In this document: piece by piece, positions 53,016 through 61,957 of the stretch
Layout: each line of letters starts with the position of its first letter
Position numbering within the stretch: the first letter of the stretch is position 1
DNA from: Streptomyces sp. NRRL S-646
GTDB taxonomy: Bacteria > Actinomycetota > Actinomycetes > Streptomycetales > Streptomycetaceae
Reading direction: 5' to 3'
DNA: 64,000 nucleotides
Assembly: GCF_000720765.1 (NCBI RefSeq)
Contig: NZ_JODC01000004.1
Coordinates: forward strand, 248,001 to 312,000
Notes under the pieces: model-generated
Databases searched by the model: none
The model's input: only the letters and a program-made list of their open reading frames with translations
Told to the model about the DNA's origin: nothing
Translations under genes and position numbers: made by a program

Positions 53016-53753
53016 CTAGGCCTCCAGGTCCGCCCTGTCCCCCATCACCACCACGGGATGCCGGTCCGGGTCGAGCGTGCGCAGCAGGTACTCCATCGCC
53101 GCCTTGGACAGGCTGACGCAGGCCGACGTACCGCTGCCGTGGTCCATGTGCAGCCAGATGCTGCCGCCCTTTGCGTCACCTTCGGGGCGGGTCGCGTCGT
53201 TGGGCGCGGCGCCCTTGACTCGGTTGTAGTCGATGGCGATGACGTAGTCGAAGTCGTGCCAGTGCGATGCGGCCCACCGGCGCGGGGCCGCGAAGGACGC
53301 GTCGCGCGTGTACGGGAGCCGGGCGCCGGGGTCGGGCAGGACGCCGCCCGCGTCGGTGAGGGTGAACACGCCGACGGGGCTGCGCCGGTCGCCCTCGTGA
53401 TGGTCGGTCGTCCAGCCCTTCTTGCCGTTGTGCGCCGGCCAGCTGCGGGTCCGCTCCCAGGACGAACCGTGCTTCGTGTACAGCACGACCGTGGAGGCCG
53501 CGGAGTCCCTGCCCGCGCCGTAGACCGCCACGACCTGACGGGAGTTCGCGGGAATCCGGTGTCGCAGGCGGTCGCCGACGCCGGGGATGGGGGTGCTCTC
53601 GGCGGTACGCGCGCGCGTGGCGGCCGTATTGCCGGCGGCTCCTGCCTCTGCGGTGCTGTTGCCCTGCGCGCCGCCGCACGCGGTCAAGGCCGTCAGAAGG
53701 GCTCCCAGGGCCGCCGCCGCGGCCGCCGCACGCGGTGCGCCGATCTTTCGCAT
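53016..53753 (-). CDS. Lipoprotein with L,D-transpeptidase-like (YkuD superfamily) domain
   Basis: 245 aa. Signal and lipobox LLTALTACGG, then an Ala/Thr-rich linker. The domain begins near RQVVAVYGAG and ends with the catalytic-type block GSIWLHMDHGSGTSACVSLS, which holds the His, Ser and Cys of the YkuD active site in a variant form (usual HGxxxxxxxG then S-x-G-C). Upstream SPVGVFTLTDAGG is typical. Full L,D-transpeptidases make 3-3 crosslinks in wall peptides; this variant may act on other substrates. It is divergent from the heterodimeric exporter genes. Confidence 0.85.
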   Translation of the reverse strand: MRKIGAPRAAAAAAALGALLTALTACGGAQGNSTAEAGAAGNTAATRARTAESTPIPGVGDRLRHRIPANSRQVVAVYGAGRDSAASTVVLYTKHGSSWERTRSWPAHNGKKGWTTDHHEGDRRSPVGVFTLTDAGGVLPDPGARLPYTRDASFAAPRRWAASHWHDFDYVIAIDYNRVKGAAPNDATRPEGDAKGGSIWLHMDHGSGTSACVSLSKAAMEYLLRTLDPDRHPVVVMGDRADLEA

Positions 53754-53888
53754 CGCCCCATTCTGTACGGCTCCGCGGAAAACCGCTTGCTTCCGACCAC
53801 GCTGCGACGCGAACCTGTCACGGTTTGCTGCCGCCGTTCGCGGCTCCCCCCACACCCCCTGACACGAGCCACTGGGACGTCAGTCGTC

Positions 53889-55694
53889 ATGCAGATTCAA
53901 GACCTTCCGTATCCCGACCCGGGTGTGCCGGACGCACGCTCCGGTCCCCGATTCCTGTGGTGGCTGGGCCGTAACCAACTGGGCGGTCAGTTCAAGTCGC
54001 TGGCCTGGGGCCTGCTGCACTTCGCGTCGGTCTCGGCGCTGCCCTTCTGTGTCGGCACGGCCATCCAGGCCGTCGTCGAAGGCTCGGGCACCCGACTGGC
54101 CCTCGCGGGCGCCCTGTTGGCGCTGGCGGGCTTCGGCACCGCACTCGGTGACACGTTCCTGCACCGTGCCGCGGTCACCAACTGGATCACGGCCGCCGCC
54201 CGCGTCCAGCAGCTACTCGCCCGCAAGGCCTCGGTGCTGGGTTCGGCGCTGACGCGGCGCGTCGCGGCCGGCGAGGTCGTGGCCGTCTCCACCGGTGACG
54301 TCGAGAAGATCGGCTGGTTCGTGGAGGCCGTCTCCCGGTTCACCGCGGCGGCCCTCACCGTCGTGCTGGTCTGCGTCGCCCTGCTCGTCTACCAGCCGGC
54401 ACTCGGCGTGCTCGTCGCCGCGGGCCTGCCCCTGCTGGCGATCGCGGTGCTGCCGCTGCTGCCCCGGGCGACCCGACGGGCCGATTTCCAGCGCGAGAAG
54501 GCGGGCCGGGCCACCGAACTGGCCTCGGACACCGTCGCCGGACTGCGCGTGCTGCGCGGCATCGGCGGCGAGGAGCTGTTCCTCGACCGCTACCGCCGAG
54601 CCTCCCAGGAGGTCCGTCACGCGGCCGTGCGCAGCGCACGCATGTGGTCCCTGATCTCCGCGATCCAGGTGCTGCTGCCGGGCCTGCTGATGGTCGCGGT
54701 CGTCTGGTACGGCGTCCACCTGGCCCGCCAGGGCCGCATCACCGTCGGCGAACTGGTCACCGTCTACAGCTCGGTGATGGTCCTGACATATCCCTTGCGG
54801 CACTTCGAGGAGATCGCCATGGCGTACTCCTTCTCGCGGCCCTCCGCCAAGCGGGCGGCGCGGGTGCTGTCGCTGGAACGGGCCACGGACACCGAGGGCT
54901 CACGCACGGCCGACGTCCCCTCCGGGGACCTGTACGACCCGGCGACCGGTCTGCTCGCCCCCGCGGGCCGGCTGACCGCCGTGGTGTGCGGCGACCCGGA
55001 CGCGGCGGGCCTGCTCGCCGAACGGCTGGGTGGACACCCCGCCGAGCAGGGCACCTCCGTCCTGCTGGGCGGCGTACCCCTCGACGAGCTGCCGCTGGAC
55101 ACGGCCCGCAAGGCGGTGCTCGTCCAGGACAAGGACCCGGTGCTGCTGTCCGGTTCGCTGCGCGAGCTGCTCGACGTGCCCGCTTCGGGCCACGTCGCCG
55201 CCGCCGACGCGCTGGCGGCCGCGCAGTGCGAGGACGTCCTGGAGGCGCTCGCCCAGGGGTCGCTGGACGCCACGGACCCGATGGACACGCGGATCACCGA
55301 ACGCGGACGCTCGCTGTCCGGCGGGCAGCGACAGCGGCTCGCGCTGGCCCGGTCCCTGATCACCGACCCGGAGGTGCTCGTCCTGGACGAGCCGACCTCG
55401 GCCGTCGACTCGCACACCGAGGCGCGGATCGCGGAGGGGGTACACGCGCTTCGGGAGGGGCGCACGACGGTGGTGTTCACCTCCTCTCCGCTGCTCCTGG
55501 ACCACGCGGACCGGGTCGTCCTTGTCCACGAGGGCGAGGTCGCCGCGGTGGGCGTGCACCGCGAACTGGTGCACACCGAGCCCCGCTACCGGGCCGTGGT
55601 GACCCGGGAGACCGAGGACGAGGCCGCCCTGAACGGCGCACTCGAAGAAGACGACGTCCTGAAAGAACTGGCAGAGATCGAGGAGACAGCATGA
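53889..55694 (+). CDS. Heterodimeric ABC exporter subunit with degenerate Walker A
   Basis: 601 aa from ATG 53889. Membrane domain (about 25-325) and ATPase domain (about 345-590). The P-loop position reads VVCGDPDAAGLLAERL, with no Gly-Lys-Ser/Thr, so this subunit cannot hold ATP the usual way. Its signature RSLSGGQRQRLALARSL and Walker B VLVLDEPTSAVDSHTE are intact, but the switch His position is Ser (VVFTSSPLL). Paired with the next gene, its signature completes the active site. It overlaps that gene by 4 nt (ATGA). Substrate unknown; a drug or lipid exporter is likely. A 5' extension (to 51954) is spurious. Confidence 0.92.
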   Translation: MQIQDLPYPDPGVPDARSGPRFLWWLGRNQLGGQFKSLAWGLLHFASVSALPFCVGTAIQAVVEGSGTRLALAGALLALAGFGTALGDTFLHRAAVTNWITAAARVQQLLARKASVLGSALTRRVAAGEVVAVSTGDVEKIGWFVEAVSRFTAAALTVVLVCVALLVYQPALGVLVAAGLPLLAIAVLPLLPRATRRADFQREKAGRATELASDTVAGLRVLRGIGGEELFLDRYRRASQEVRHAAVRSARMWSLISAIQVLLPGLLMVAVVWYGVHLARQGRITVGELVTVYSSVMVLTYPLRHFEEIAMAYSFSRPSAKRAARVLSLERATDTEGSRTADVPSGDLYDPATGLLAPAGRLTAVVCGDPDAAGLLAERLGGHPAEQGTSVLLGGVPLDELPLDTARKAVLVQDKDPVLLSGSLRELLDVPASGHVAAADALAAAQCEDVLEALAQGSLDATDPMDTRITERGRSLSGGQRQRLALARSLITDPEVLVLDEPTSAVDSHTEARIAEGVHALREGRTTVVFTSSPLLLDHADRVVLVHEGEVAAVGVHRELVHTEPRYRAVVTRETEDEAALNGALEEDDVLKELAEIEETA

Positions 55695-57472
55695 TCGGCG
55701 TGGCGCCACCGGCGTACGACCCGGCGGCCCCGACGACGGCGCACACCCTGCCCGTCGGCGCCCCCGCGACCGTACGCGCCTATGTGGCCGAGCTGTTCCG
55801 CCGGCACCGCCGTGCCTTCCTGGCCCTGATCGCCGTGAACACGGCAGCCGTGCTCGCCTCGATGGCGGGCCCATGGCTGCTGGGCGACCTGGTCGAGCGG
55901 GTGTCGGACAACGCACGGCAGCTTCATCTGCCGCTCACCGTCTCGCTGTTCGTCCTCGCGCTGCTCGTCCAGGCCGTCTTCGTGCGACAGGTGCGGCTGC
56001 GGGGGGCGATGCTCGGCGAGCGGATGCTGGCCGATCTGCGCGAGGACTTCCTCGTACGGTCGGTCGGTCTGCCGCCGGGCGTCCTGGAGCGGGCGGGCAC
56101 GGGCGACCTGCTGTCCCGGATCACGACGGACATCGACCGGCTCGCCAACGCCATGCGCGAGGCGGTACCGCAGCTGGCGATCGGCGTGGTGTGGGCGGTG
56201 CTGCTGCTCGGCGGTCTCGTCGTGACGGTGCCACCGCTGGCGCCCGCCGTGCTGGTCGCCGTGCCGCTGCTGGTGGCCGGCTGCCGCTGGTACTTCAAGC
56301 GGGCGCCGTCCGGCTACCGCTCGGAGGCCGCCGGGTACGCGGCCGTGGCCGCCGCCCTCGCCGAGACGGTCGACGCCGGGCGCACCGTGGAGGCCCACCG
56401 CCTCGGCGAACGCCGCATCGAACTGTCCGAGCGCCGGGTGAAGGAATGGACCGCTTGGGAGAACTACACGCTCTGGCTGCGGTCCGTGCTCTTCCCCGTC
56501 ATCAACCTCACCCATGTGACCGTGCTCGCCTCGGTGTTGATGATCGGCGGCGTGTTCGTCCTGCAGGGCTGGATCGGGGTGGGCCAGCTGACGACGGGCG
56601 CGCTGATCGCGCAGATGCTCGTCGACCCGGTGAACCTGATCCTGCGCTGGTACGACGAGCTGCAGGTGGCTCAGGTGTCGCTGGCCCGGCTGGTCGGCGT
56701 GCGGGACATCGAACCGGACGCCGGCGAGGAGTCGCTGGCCCCGGACGGGCGCGACGTGCACGCGGACCGGGTGCACTTCGGCTACCGCGAGGGCGTGGAC
56801 GTGCTCCGCAAGGTGTCCCTGCAGGTCGCACCCGGCACCCGGCTGGCGCTGGTCGGCCCCTCGGGCGCGGGCAAGTCCACGCTGGGCAGGCTGCTCGCCG
56901 GGATCTACGCACCGCGGGAGGGGCGCATCACCCTCGGCGGCGCCGAGCTGTCCCGGATGCCCGCCGAGCGCGTCCGCTCCCATGTGGCCCTCGTCAACCA
57001 GGAGCACCACGTCTTCGTGGGGTCCCTGCGCGACAACCTCCTGCTGGCCCGGACGAGTGCCGGAGATGCCGAGCTGTGGGCGGCCCTGGGCGCGGTCGAC
57101 GCCGACGGATGGGCACGTGCCCTGGACGACGGTCTGGACACGGAGGTCGGCTCGGGCGGGCTTGCGCTCACCCCGGCCCAGGCCCAGCAGATCGCGCTGG
57201 CCCGACTGGTGCTGGCGGACCCGCACACGCTGGTCCTGGACGAGGCGACCTCGCTCCTGGACCCGCGTGCGGCACGCCACCTGGAGCGCTCCCTGGCCCG
57301 CGTTCTGGACGGCCGCACGGTGGTCGCCATCGCCCACCGGCTGCACACCGCCCATGACGCCGATGTGATCGCCGTCGTCGAGAACGGCCGCATCAGCGAG
57401 CTCGGCAGCCACGACGAGCTGGTCGCGGCGCAGGGCGCGTATGCGGCGCTGTGGCGGTCCTGGCACGGGTGA
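55691..57472 (+). CDS. Heterodimeric ABC exporter subunit with canonical Walker A
   Basis: 593 aa. Membrane domain (about 40-340) and ATPase domain (about 355-590). Walker A LVGPSGAGKSTLGRLLAG, Walker B TLVLDEATSLLD, switch His in VAIAHRLHT. Its signature is degraded (LALTPAQAQQIALARL instead of LSGGQ). It therefore complements the previous subunit exactly: the site formed by its Walker motifs and the partner's LSGGQ is competent, the other is dead on both halves. The start overlaps the partner's stop. A hairpin at 57478-57520 follows. Confidence 0.93.
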   Translation: MIGVAPPAYDPAAPTTAHTLPVGAPATVRAYVAELFRRHRRAFLALIAVNTAAVLASMAGPWLLGDLVERVSDNARQLHLPLTVSLFVLALLVQAVFVRQVRLRGAMLGERMLADLREDFLVRSVGLPPGVLERAGTGDLLSRITTDIDRLANAMREAVPQLAIGVVWAVLLLGGLVVTVPPLAPAVLVAVPLLVAGCRWYFKRAPSGYRSEAAGYAAVAAALAETVDAGRTVEAHRLGERRIELSERRVKEWTAWENYTLWLRSVLFPVINLTHVTVLASVLMIGGVFVLQGWIGVGQLTTGALIAQMLVDPVNLILRWYDELQVAQVSLARLVGVRDIEPDAGEESLAPDGRDVHADRVHFGYREGVDVLRKVSLQVAPGTRLALVGPSGAGKSTLGRLLAGIYAPREGRITLGGAELSRMPAERVRSHVALVNQEHHVFVGSLRDNLLLARTSAGDAELWAALGAVDADGWARALDDGLDTEVGSGGLALTPAQAQQIALARLVLADPHTLVLDEATSLLDPRAARHLERSLARVLDGRTVVAIAHRLHTAHDADVIAVVENGRISELGSHDELVAAQGAYAALWRSWHG

Positions 57473-57477
57473 GCGTT

Positions 57478-57520
57478 CCCGGCCCGGTCGGAGGCCGCCG
57501 TACGGCGGTCCCCGGCCGGG
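57478..57520. terminator. Nested terminator hairpin between exporter and lipoprotein genes
   Basis: Outer arms CCCGGCC (57478-57484) and GGCCGGG (57514-57520) enclose an inner hairpin CCGCCG-TA-CGGCGG (57495-57508). It lies between convergent genes and probably terminates both. Confidence 0.75.
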
Positions 57521-58030
57521 TCAGTACCCGTAGCCACCGCTGCCGCTGCTGTTCGACGCCGGGACGGCCTTCTTGATCGCCGTGCCCTTGGCGTTCAGGA
57601 CGTACCAGACCTTGTCGATGCCCTGCCCCTTCAGATCGCCGGCCTTCCGGTCCTTGGCGTAGTAGTACAACGGATGTCCGGCGTACGTGACCTGGGCCTT
57701 TGCCGCCCCCTTCGTGTGGCCGATCAGGTTCGCTTCGACGCCTGCGCCTGCGTGCGGCTTGCCCTCCATGTGCGGCCACAGCTTCATGCAGGTGGCGTCA
57801 CAGTTCATCGAGTTGGTGTTCTTGCCGTCCGCGGTGAACAGGTACAGCGTGCGTCCGCCGCCGTCGACGAGGATGTCGCCCACCGGTGAGTGGCTCGCCC
57901 TGATCGTCGAGGTGTCCATGGTGGCCGCTGCCGGGCGGGGGCTGTGGGCGCTGCCGCCCCCGCCGCCGCAGCCGGCGAGCGCCAGACCTGCGAGTGCCAT
58001 CCCCGCCACGGTGATCCTGCTTCGCCTCAT
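57521..58030 (-). CDS. Lipoprotein of the secreted-repeat (Yx[FWY]xxD) family
   Basis: 169 aa from ATG 58028-58030. Lipobox LALAGCGG, then a Gly/Ser linker. The domain shows GDILVDGGGRTLYLFTADGK, CDATCMKLWPH, and AGHPLYYYAKD with a second copy-like region (DLKGQGIDKVWYVLNAKG), the two-repeat COG4315 pattern. The two cysteines in CDATC may pair. Function in this family is not firmly known; electron transfer or redox-related roles have been suggested. It is divergent from an ECF sigma gene whose start is 98 bp away, so it is a natural target or sensor for that sigma/anti-sigma pair. Confidence 0.85.
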   Translation of the reverse strand: MRRSRITVAGMALAGLALAGCGGGGGSAHSPRPAAATMDTSTIRASHSPVGDILVDGGGRTLYLFTADGKNTNSMNCDATCMKLWPHMEGKPHAGAGVEANLIGHTKGAAKAQVTYAGHPLYYYAKDRKAGDLKGQGIDKVWYVLNAKGTAIKKAVPASNSSGSGGYGY

Positions 58031-58128
58031 GGTCTCTCCGTCCCTTCTGACGGAGGTTGTACGGGCGAGCGATGTGGACGGATTGGGGTGGATTGCGGTC
58101 AATCCTTTCGGTGCTCCCGTGCGTACAT

Positions 58129-58734
58129 ATGAACGTGGAGCTGTTCCCGCGTGCCGACCGGGTCGACGACGCCGCGCTCGTCGCCGGATTCGCGCTGGGC
58201 GACGAGCAGGCGGCTGCCGCCTTCGTGCGCCGCTTCCAGGACGCGGTCTACGGGCTGGCGCTGTCGGTGACCCGTGATCCGGTACTCGCCGAGGACGTGA
58301 GCCAGGAGGTGTTCGTACGGGCCTGGCGGGCCGCGGGGAACTACGACCCCCGGCGGGGCTCGGCGCTCACCTGGCTGCTGACCATCACCCGCAACGCCGC
58401 GATCGACGCCGTGCGGGCGCGGCGCTCCACTCCCGTCCTGGCCGAGACCATGGAGCGACTCCTGGACGTGACCCTGCGGGCCGAGAACGACTCCGCCGGC
58501 ACGGAGCGACTCGCCCTGATCGCCCTGGAGAGCGAGCGGGCCCTCGACCGGCTGCGGGCCCTGCCGGTCGAGCAGGCCCGGGCGGTGGCGCTCGCCGTGC
58601 TCGGCGGCTGCACCGCCGCCGAGGTGGGTCGGCACGAGCGCATCCCCCTGGGCACCGCCAAGACCCGCATCCGCACCGGCCTGCGCAGGCTGCGCGACGC
58701 ACTGAAGGAGGGAAGCCGCGATGGAACACCCTGA
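58129..58734 (+). CDS. ECF-family RNA polymerase sigma factor
   Basis: 201 aa from ATG 58129. Region 2: VRRFQDAVYGLALSVTRDP, AEDVSQEVFVRAWRAAGNYD and RRGSALTWLLTITRNAAIDA. Region 4: RLRALPVEQARAVALAVLGG, then CTAAEVGRHERIPLGTAKTR and RTGLRRLRDAL. It is the SigK/RskA-like kind of ECF factor. The anti-sigma gene begins before this one ends (overlap of 14 nt), so the two are coupled. The promoter lies in the divergent region shared with the lipoprotein gene. Confidence 0.95.
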   Translation: MNVELFPRADRVDDAALVAGFALGDEQAAAAFVRRFQDAVYGLALSVTRDPVLAEDVSQEVFVRAWRAAGNYDPRRGSALTWLLTITRNAAIDAVRARRSTPVLAETMERLLDVTLRAENDSAGTERLALIALESERALDRLRALPVEQARAVALAVLGGCTAAEVGRHERIPLGTAKTRIRTGLRRLRDALKEGSRDGTP

Positions 58735-59365
58735 CGAGGACGAACTGACCGCCCTGGCTCTCGGCACCCTCCCCGGCGAACCGGCGGAGTTGCTGCGCCA
58801 CCTCACCGTCTGCGCCACCTGCCGCAGGGCCTACGACGACCTGTCGGCGGCCGTCGACGCGGTGCTGCCCGCGGCTCCTGCGGTCGCGGCCCCGCCCGGC
58901 TTCGACGCCCGGGTCCTCGACCGCCTGGACCTGCGCCGCCCCTCCCCCGCCCGCCGGCGCCGCCGGACCCCGCTGCTGGTCGCCGCTGCCGCCGCGGCCG
59001 GGCTGTGCCTGGGCACGGCCGGCACCGCACTCCTGCACCACGAGTCCGCCCCGGTCCAGGTGACGGCGAGTGACCACGGAGGTCTGCTGCTCACCGGCTC
59101 GGGGGCGCGGGTGGGCACCGTCGAACCGAGCCGGGCCGGGAACGAGCACGTCTTGGTCATGCAGATCACGGCCGGCCGGCCCGGCACCCACTACACCTGC
59201 CGGCTCCTGCTCAAGGACGGCTCCTCCCGCAACGCCGGCCAGTGGTGGATGCCGGCGTCCGGCCGGGCCACCTGGATCGCGTACGGGTCGGCCGGCACGA
59301 TCGACCGCGTCGATCTGGTGACGGACGACGGCCACGTCTGGTCATCGGCCGTGCTGCGCAGCTGA
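58721..59365 (+). CDS. Membrane zinc-binding anti-sigma factor
   Basis: 214 aa. The N-terminal ZAS-type anti-sigma domain has HLTVCATCRRAYDDL (His-x3-Cys-x2-Cys zinc site) and an upstream ALGTLPGEPAE. A basic stretch (RRRRR) leads to one membrane helix (TPLLVAAAAAAGLCLGTAG). The outside domain (about 110-214) resembles the RskA C-terminal sandwich (GNEHVLVMQITAGRPGTHYT). It should hold the preceding sigma factor at the membrane until a signal acts on the outer domain. About 245 bp without a gene follow. Confidence 0.92.
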   Translation: MEHPDEDELTALALGTLPGEPAELLRHLTVCATCRRAYDDLSAAVDAVLPAAPAVAAPPGFDARVLDRLDLRRPSPARRRRRTPLLVAAAAAAGLCLGTAGTALLHHESAPVQVTASDHGGLLLTGSGARVGTVEPSRAGNEHVLVMQITAGRPGTHYTCRLLLKDGSSRNAGQWWMPASGRATWIAYGSAGTIDRVDLVTDDGHVWSSAVLRS

Positions 59366-59610
59366 CGTCGGCCCCGCCCCGCGACTCTCGGGCATGCCCC
59401 ACAGAGCGGCTTCCCCCTGCGCTGCGTACCTCCCTGGTGCCGTGCCGTTGCGCAGTCCCGAACAGGGGTGGAAGGCTGGATATCGGCACCGGCTCGGGGA
59501 GCGCCCTGGGACCGACAAGTCCCCTCGGGCGCAGCCTGTGCTCCGCGTCACGGCGCACCGAAGCCCCGCGCGGTGAGAAACGGGCCCGTCCCCACCACCT
59601 GGAGGTACCC

Positions 59611-60081
59611 GTGAACAGCGCCGACGGATGGGGAGACGACGTCTACCAGCCCGACGGATCCGAGATCCAGGAGGACTCCGGGCTGCTCGACGTGGAGGAC
59701 ACCCTGGTCGACGACGGCGTCGACGACCCCCTCGACCGGGGCTGGTCCCCTCCGGACCGACCATGGGCAGTGGAGCGCGCCGATGTGACGGCGGCGGAGC
59801 GGCAGCACGGGGAGACCCTGGACCAGCGGCTCGCCGAGGAACTGCCGGACCTTGTGATGCCCGACACCGACGGCATCGGCGACTGCGAGGGCACCGACGG
59901 GGAACTCCTGGACAACGAGGTCGGCGCCGCTCGCTCCGGCCGTCTCGTGGCACCGGACGAGGGCGCGCACGAGGACGAGGAGAGCGCCCTGGTCGCCCGG
60001 GACGTCGGCATCGACGGCGCGGCGGCCTCCGCCGAGGAAGCGGCCATGCACATCGTCGACGAGGACGCCCTGTCCGGCTGA
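59611..60081 (+). CDS. DUF5709 family protein
   Basis: 156 aa from GTG 59611, with GGAGGT at 59601-59606. It is acidic, low in hydrophobics and probably soluble: [21 protein letters not shown], shown here in part, then [40 protein letters not shown] and [20 protein letters not shown]. All are hallmark segments of DUF5709, a common Streptomyces family without known function. 29 bp separate it from the ribosomal protein gene. Confidence 0.88.
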   Translation: MNSADGWGDDVYQPDGSEIQEDSGLLDVEDTLVDDGVDDPLDRGWSPPDRPWAVERADVTAAERQHGETLDQRLAEELPDLVMPDTDGIGDCEGTDGELLDNEVGAARSGRLVAPDEGAHEDEESALVARDVGIDGAAASAEEAAMHIVDEDALSG

Positions 60082-60110
60082 CCAGCCGCCGACCAGCCAA
60101 GGAGCACCGT

Positions 60111-60374
60111 ATGCAGCAGGACAAGCACCCCGACTACCACCAGGTCGTCTTCCGCGACCGTGCCGCAGGCTACGCCTTCCTGACCCGGTCCACCGCGACC
60201 AGCGACCAGACCATCGAGTGGGACGACGGAGAGACATATCCGGTGGTGGACGTGGAGATCTCCTCCGAGAGCCACCCGTTCTACACCGGCAAGGCACGGA
60301 CCGTGGACACGGAGGGGCGTATCGCCCAGTTCGAGCGGCGCTACGGCTCAGGGGCGGGCGGCCAGGGCACCTGA
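60111..60374 (+). CDS. rpmE2: 50S ribosomal protein L31 type B (zinc-independent paralogue)
   Basis: 87 aa from ATG 60111, with GGAG 9 nt upstream. [20 protein letters not shown] and [20 protein letters not shown] are the conserved type B signature. The four cysteines of zinc-binding type A L31 are absent, so this copy replaces type A when zinc is scarce. In Streptomyces such copies are often under Zur control, but I see no AT-rich Zur box immediately upstream (60082-60110) or before DUF5709. Confidence 0.96.
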   Translation: MQQDKHPDYHQVVFRDRAAGYAFLTRSTATSDQTIEWDDGETYPVVDVEISSESHPFYTGKARTVDTEGRIAQFERRYGSGAGGQGT

Positions 60375-60473
60375 GAACCCGACCGGAAAATTCATGGCGT
60401 TCGGCGGTCACATCCGCCCCCCGGGATCCGTCAGCCCAACGAAAGCATCCCGAGGATTGTGGAAGGAAACGCC

Positions 60474-60953
60474 ATGACCACGCAGTCGCGCCTGCCCAAC
60501 CCGCTCAAGCTGGTCCCCGAGTTCGGTCCGGTCAACGGAGCCCTGTTCAAGGCCACCGGCAACGGCTCGATCCCACAGACCACCATCAGCCTGCTGCAAC
60601 TGCGCGCCGGCCAGCTGGTCGGAAACACCTACCTGACGTCCCTGCACACCGGCAACCTGCGCAAGGCGGGCGAGTCCGACGAGCGGATCATGGGCGTGGC
60701 GACCTGGCAGGACGCCCACTGCTTCACCGACGCCGAGCGGGTCGCTCTCGCCCTGGTCGAGGCGGTGCTCACCCCGAACCCGCACGGTGAGCGAGTCTCC
60801 GACGAGCTGTACGCGGAGGCCGCCAAGCACTACGAGGAGAAGGCCCTGGTCACCCTGACGATCTCCATCTGCCAGGTCTTCTTCTACATCCCGCTCGCCG
60901 TGATCGGCCGGCCACTGCCCGGTGTGTCCCCGGCCGAGCAGTGGAGGGACTGA
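60474..60953 (+). CDS. Carboxymuconolactone decarboxylase (AhpD-like) family protein, Cys pair absent
   Basis: 159 aa from ATG 60474, with GGAAGG at about 60461-60466. The family block is recognisable (VGNTYLTSLHTGNLRKAGES, RIMGVATWQDAHCFTDAERV, ALALVEAVLTPNPHG), but the CxxC active pair before His reads NTYL, so both cysteines are missing. It ends with two hydrophobic stretches (TISICQVFFYIPLAVI). Peroxidase activity like AhpD is unlikely; a gamma-carboxymuconolactone decarboxylase-like or non-redox role remains possible. It is alone between L31 and a membrane protein gene. Confidence 0.88.
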   Translation: MTTQSRLPNPLKLVPEFGPVNGALFKATGNGSIPQTTISLLQLRAGQLVGNTYLTSLHTGNLRKAGESDERIMGVATWQDAHCFTDAERVALALVEAVLTPNPHGERVSDELYAEAAKHYEEKALVTLTISICQVFFYIPLAVIGRPLPGVSPAEQWRD

Positions 60954-61017
60954 CCTGGGGCAGGCACGCGGAGTGGGCCCGTGGCCGTCCGGACCTCACC
61001 CCTGCGGGCGGGCTCTC

Positions 61018-61812
61018 TCAGATGAAGTTCAACGCCGCCGCGCAGCCCACCCCGCCCAGCAGCATGAACACCGGCATCAGCACCTTGAGCTCGACCCAGC
61101 TGCCGGCCCGGAACCGCATGACCTTCGGCGGGCCGATCGGGTACCAGCGCTTACGGCCCACCGGTATCGGCCACAGGATCGGGCAGCCGGAGACCGTCAG
61201 CGCGTCCCCGATGTCGTGGACTATCGCGCCCAGCACGATCGGCAGCCCCAGCCACAGGTACTGCTGGCCGGGCTGGGTGAACAGCCAGTCCGATCCGTTG
61301 CCCGGCTTGTCCAGGATGCCGGCGAGGATCCAGGCGCTGGTCGCGGCCAGCAGCCACACCAGCACGTCGCTGCTGGAGCCGCGGGCCGCCCGCCACAACA
61401 GGCCCTCGATGGCCAGCACCATGTGGACGAAGAGGATGGCCAGCACCGCCCAGCGGCCACCGGTGATGGCGGCGACCGACGTACCCGCACCGATCAGGAC
61501 CGCCCACAGCCAGGTGTGGGTGAGGGTGCGGTGGCCGCCGGAGCGGCGCGGGTCGCCCTGCTTCCTCGTCGCCTTGTAGACGGCGTAGGAGAGCTTGTCG
61601 ACGATCTCGCACAGCCCGCGCGAGAGGGGGCCGAAGGCCCTGGAGATGGTGGCCGCCTTGTGGTCCAGATCCGGGGCGAGAGCGGCTCCGGCGCAGATCA
61701 GAGCGCCGACCAGGATGACCGGCCAGGGCATCGGGTGCCCGGTCGCCGCGGCCGCCGCACCGACGCCGAGCCAGGCGGCAGCGCCCGACAGTGAGTGTGC
61801 TGGTCCCATCAT
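61018..61812 (-). CDS. Membrane metal-dependent hydrolase-like protein (YdjM/DUF457 family)
   Basis: 264 aa from ATG 61810-61812 (MMGPAHSLSGAAAWLG). Conserved polar residues amid helices: AHS near the start, ALAPDLDHKAATISRAFGP, SGGHRTLTHTWLWAVL and LGAIVHDIGDALT. This is the PDxDH and HRxxTHS-type pattern of the YdjM/inner-membrane metal hydrolase family, sometimes linked with lipid or lipid-phosphate cleavage or membrane repair. It has five to six membrane helices. It is divergent from the helicase gene. Confidence 0.85.
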   Translation of the reverse strand: MMGPAHSLSGAAAWLGVGAAAAATGHPMPWPVILVGALICAGAALAPDLDHKAATISRAFGPLSRGLCEIVDKLSYAVYKATRKQGDPRRSGGHRTLTHTWLWAVLIGAGTSVAAITGGRWAVLAILFVHMVLAIEGLLWRAARGSSSDVLVWLLAATSAWILAGILDKPGNGSDWLFTQPGQQYLWLGLPIVLGAIVHDIGDALTVSGCPILWPIPVGRKRWYPIGPPKVMRFRAGSWVELKVLMPVFMLLGGVGCAAALNFI

Positions 61813-61957
61813 GGCCGTTCCCCGCCCCATTCCTCTTGTGCCGCTGTCCAGTTGACCGGGTGCGCTGACGCTCCGTCGGCGACACAGCGTACTGGTCGTG
61901 ATCTTCCTGCCGACAGCCGATTCCCCTATGGGGGAGGACGCCAGGCAAGATGGGTGC

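Noticed and set aside
51954..55694. 1246-residue frame beginning opposite the PNGase gene
   Set aside because: Only the part from 53889 encodes a transporter; the upstream part is antisense to PNGase A and the L,D-transpeptidase-like gene.
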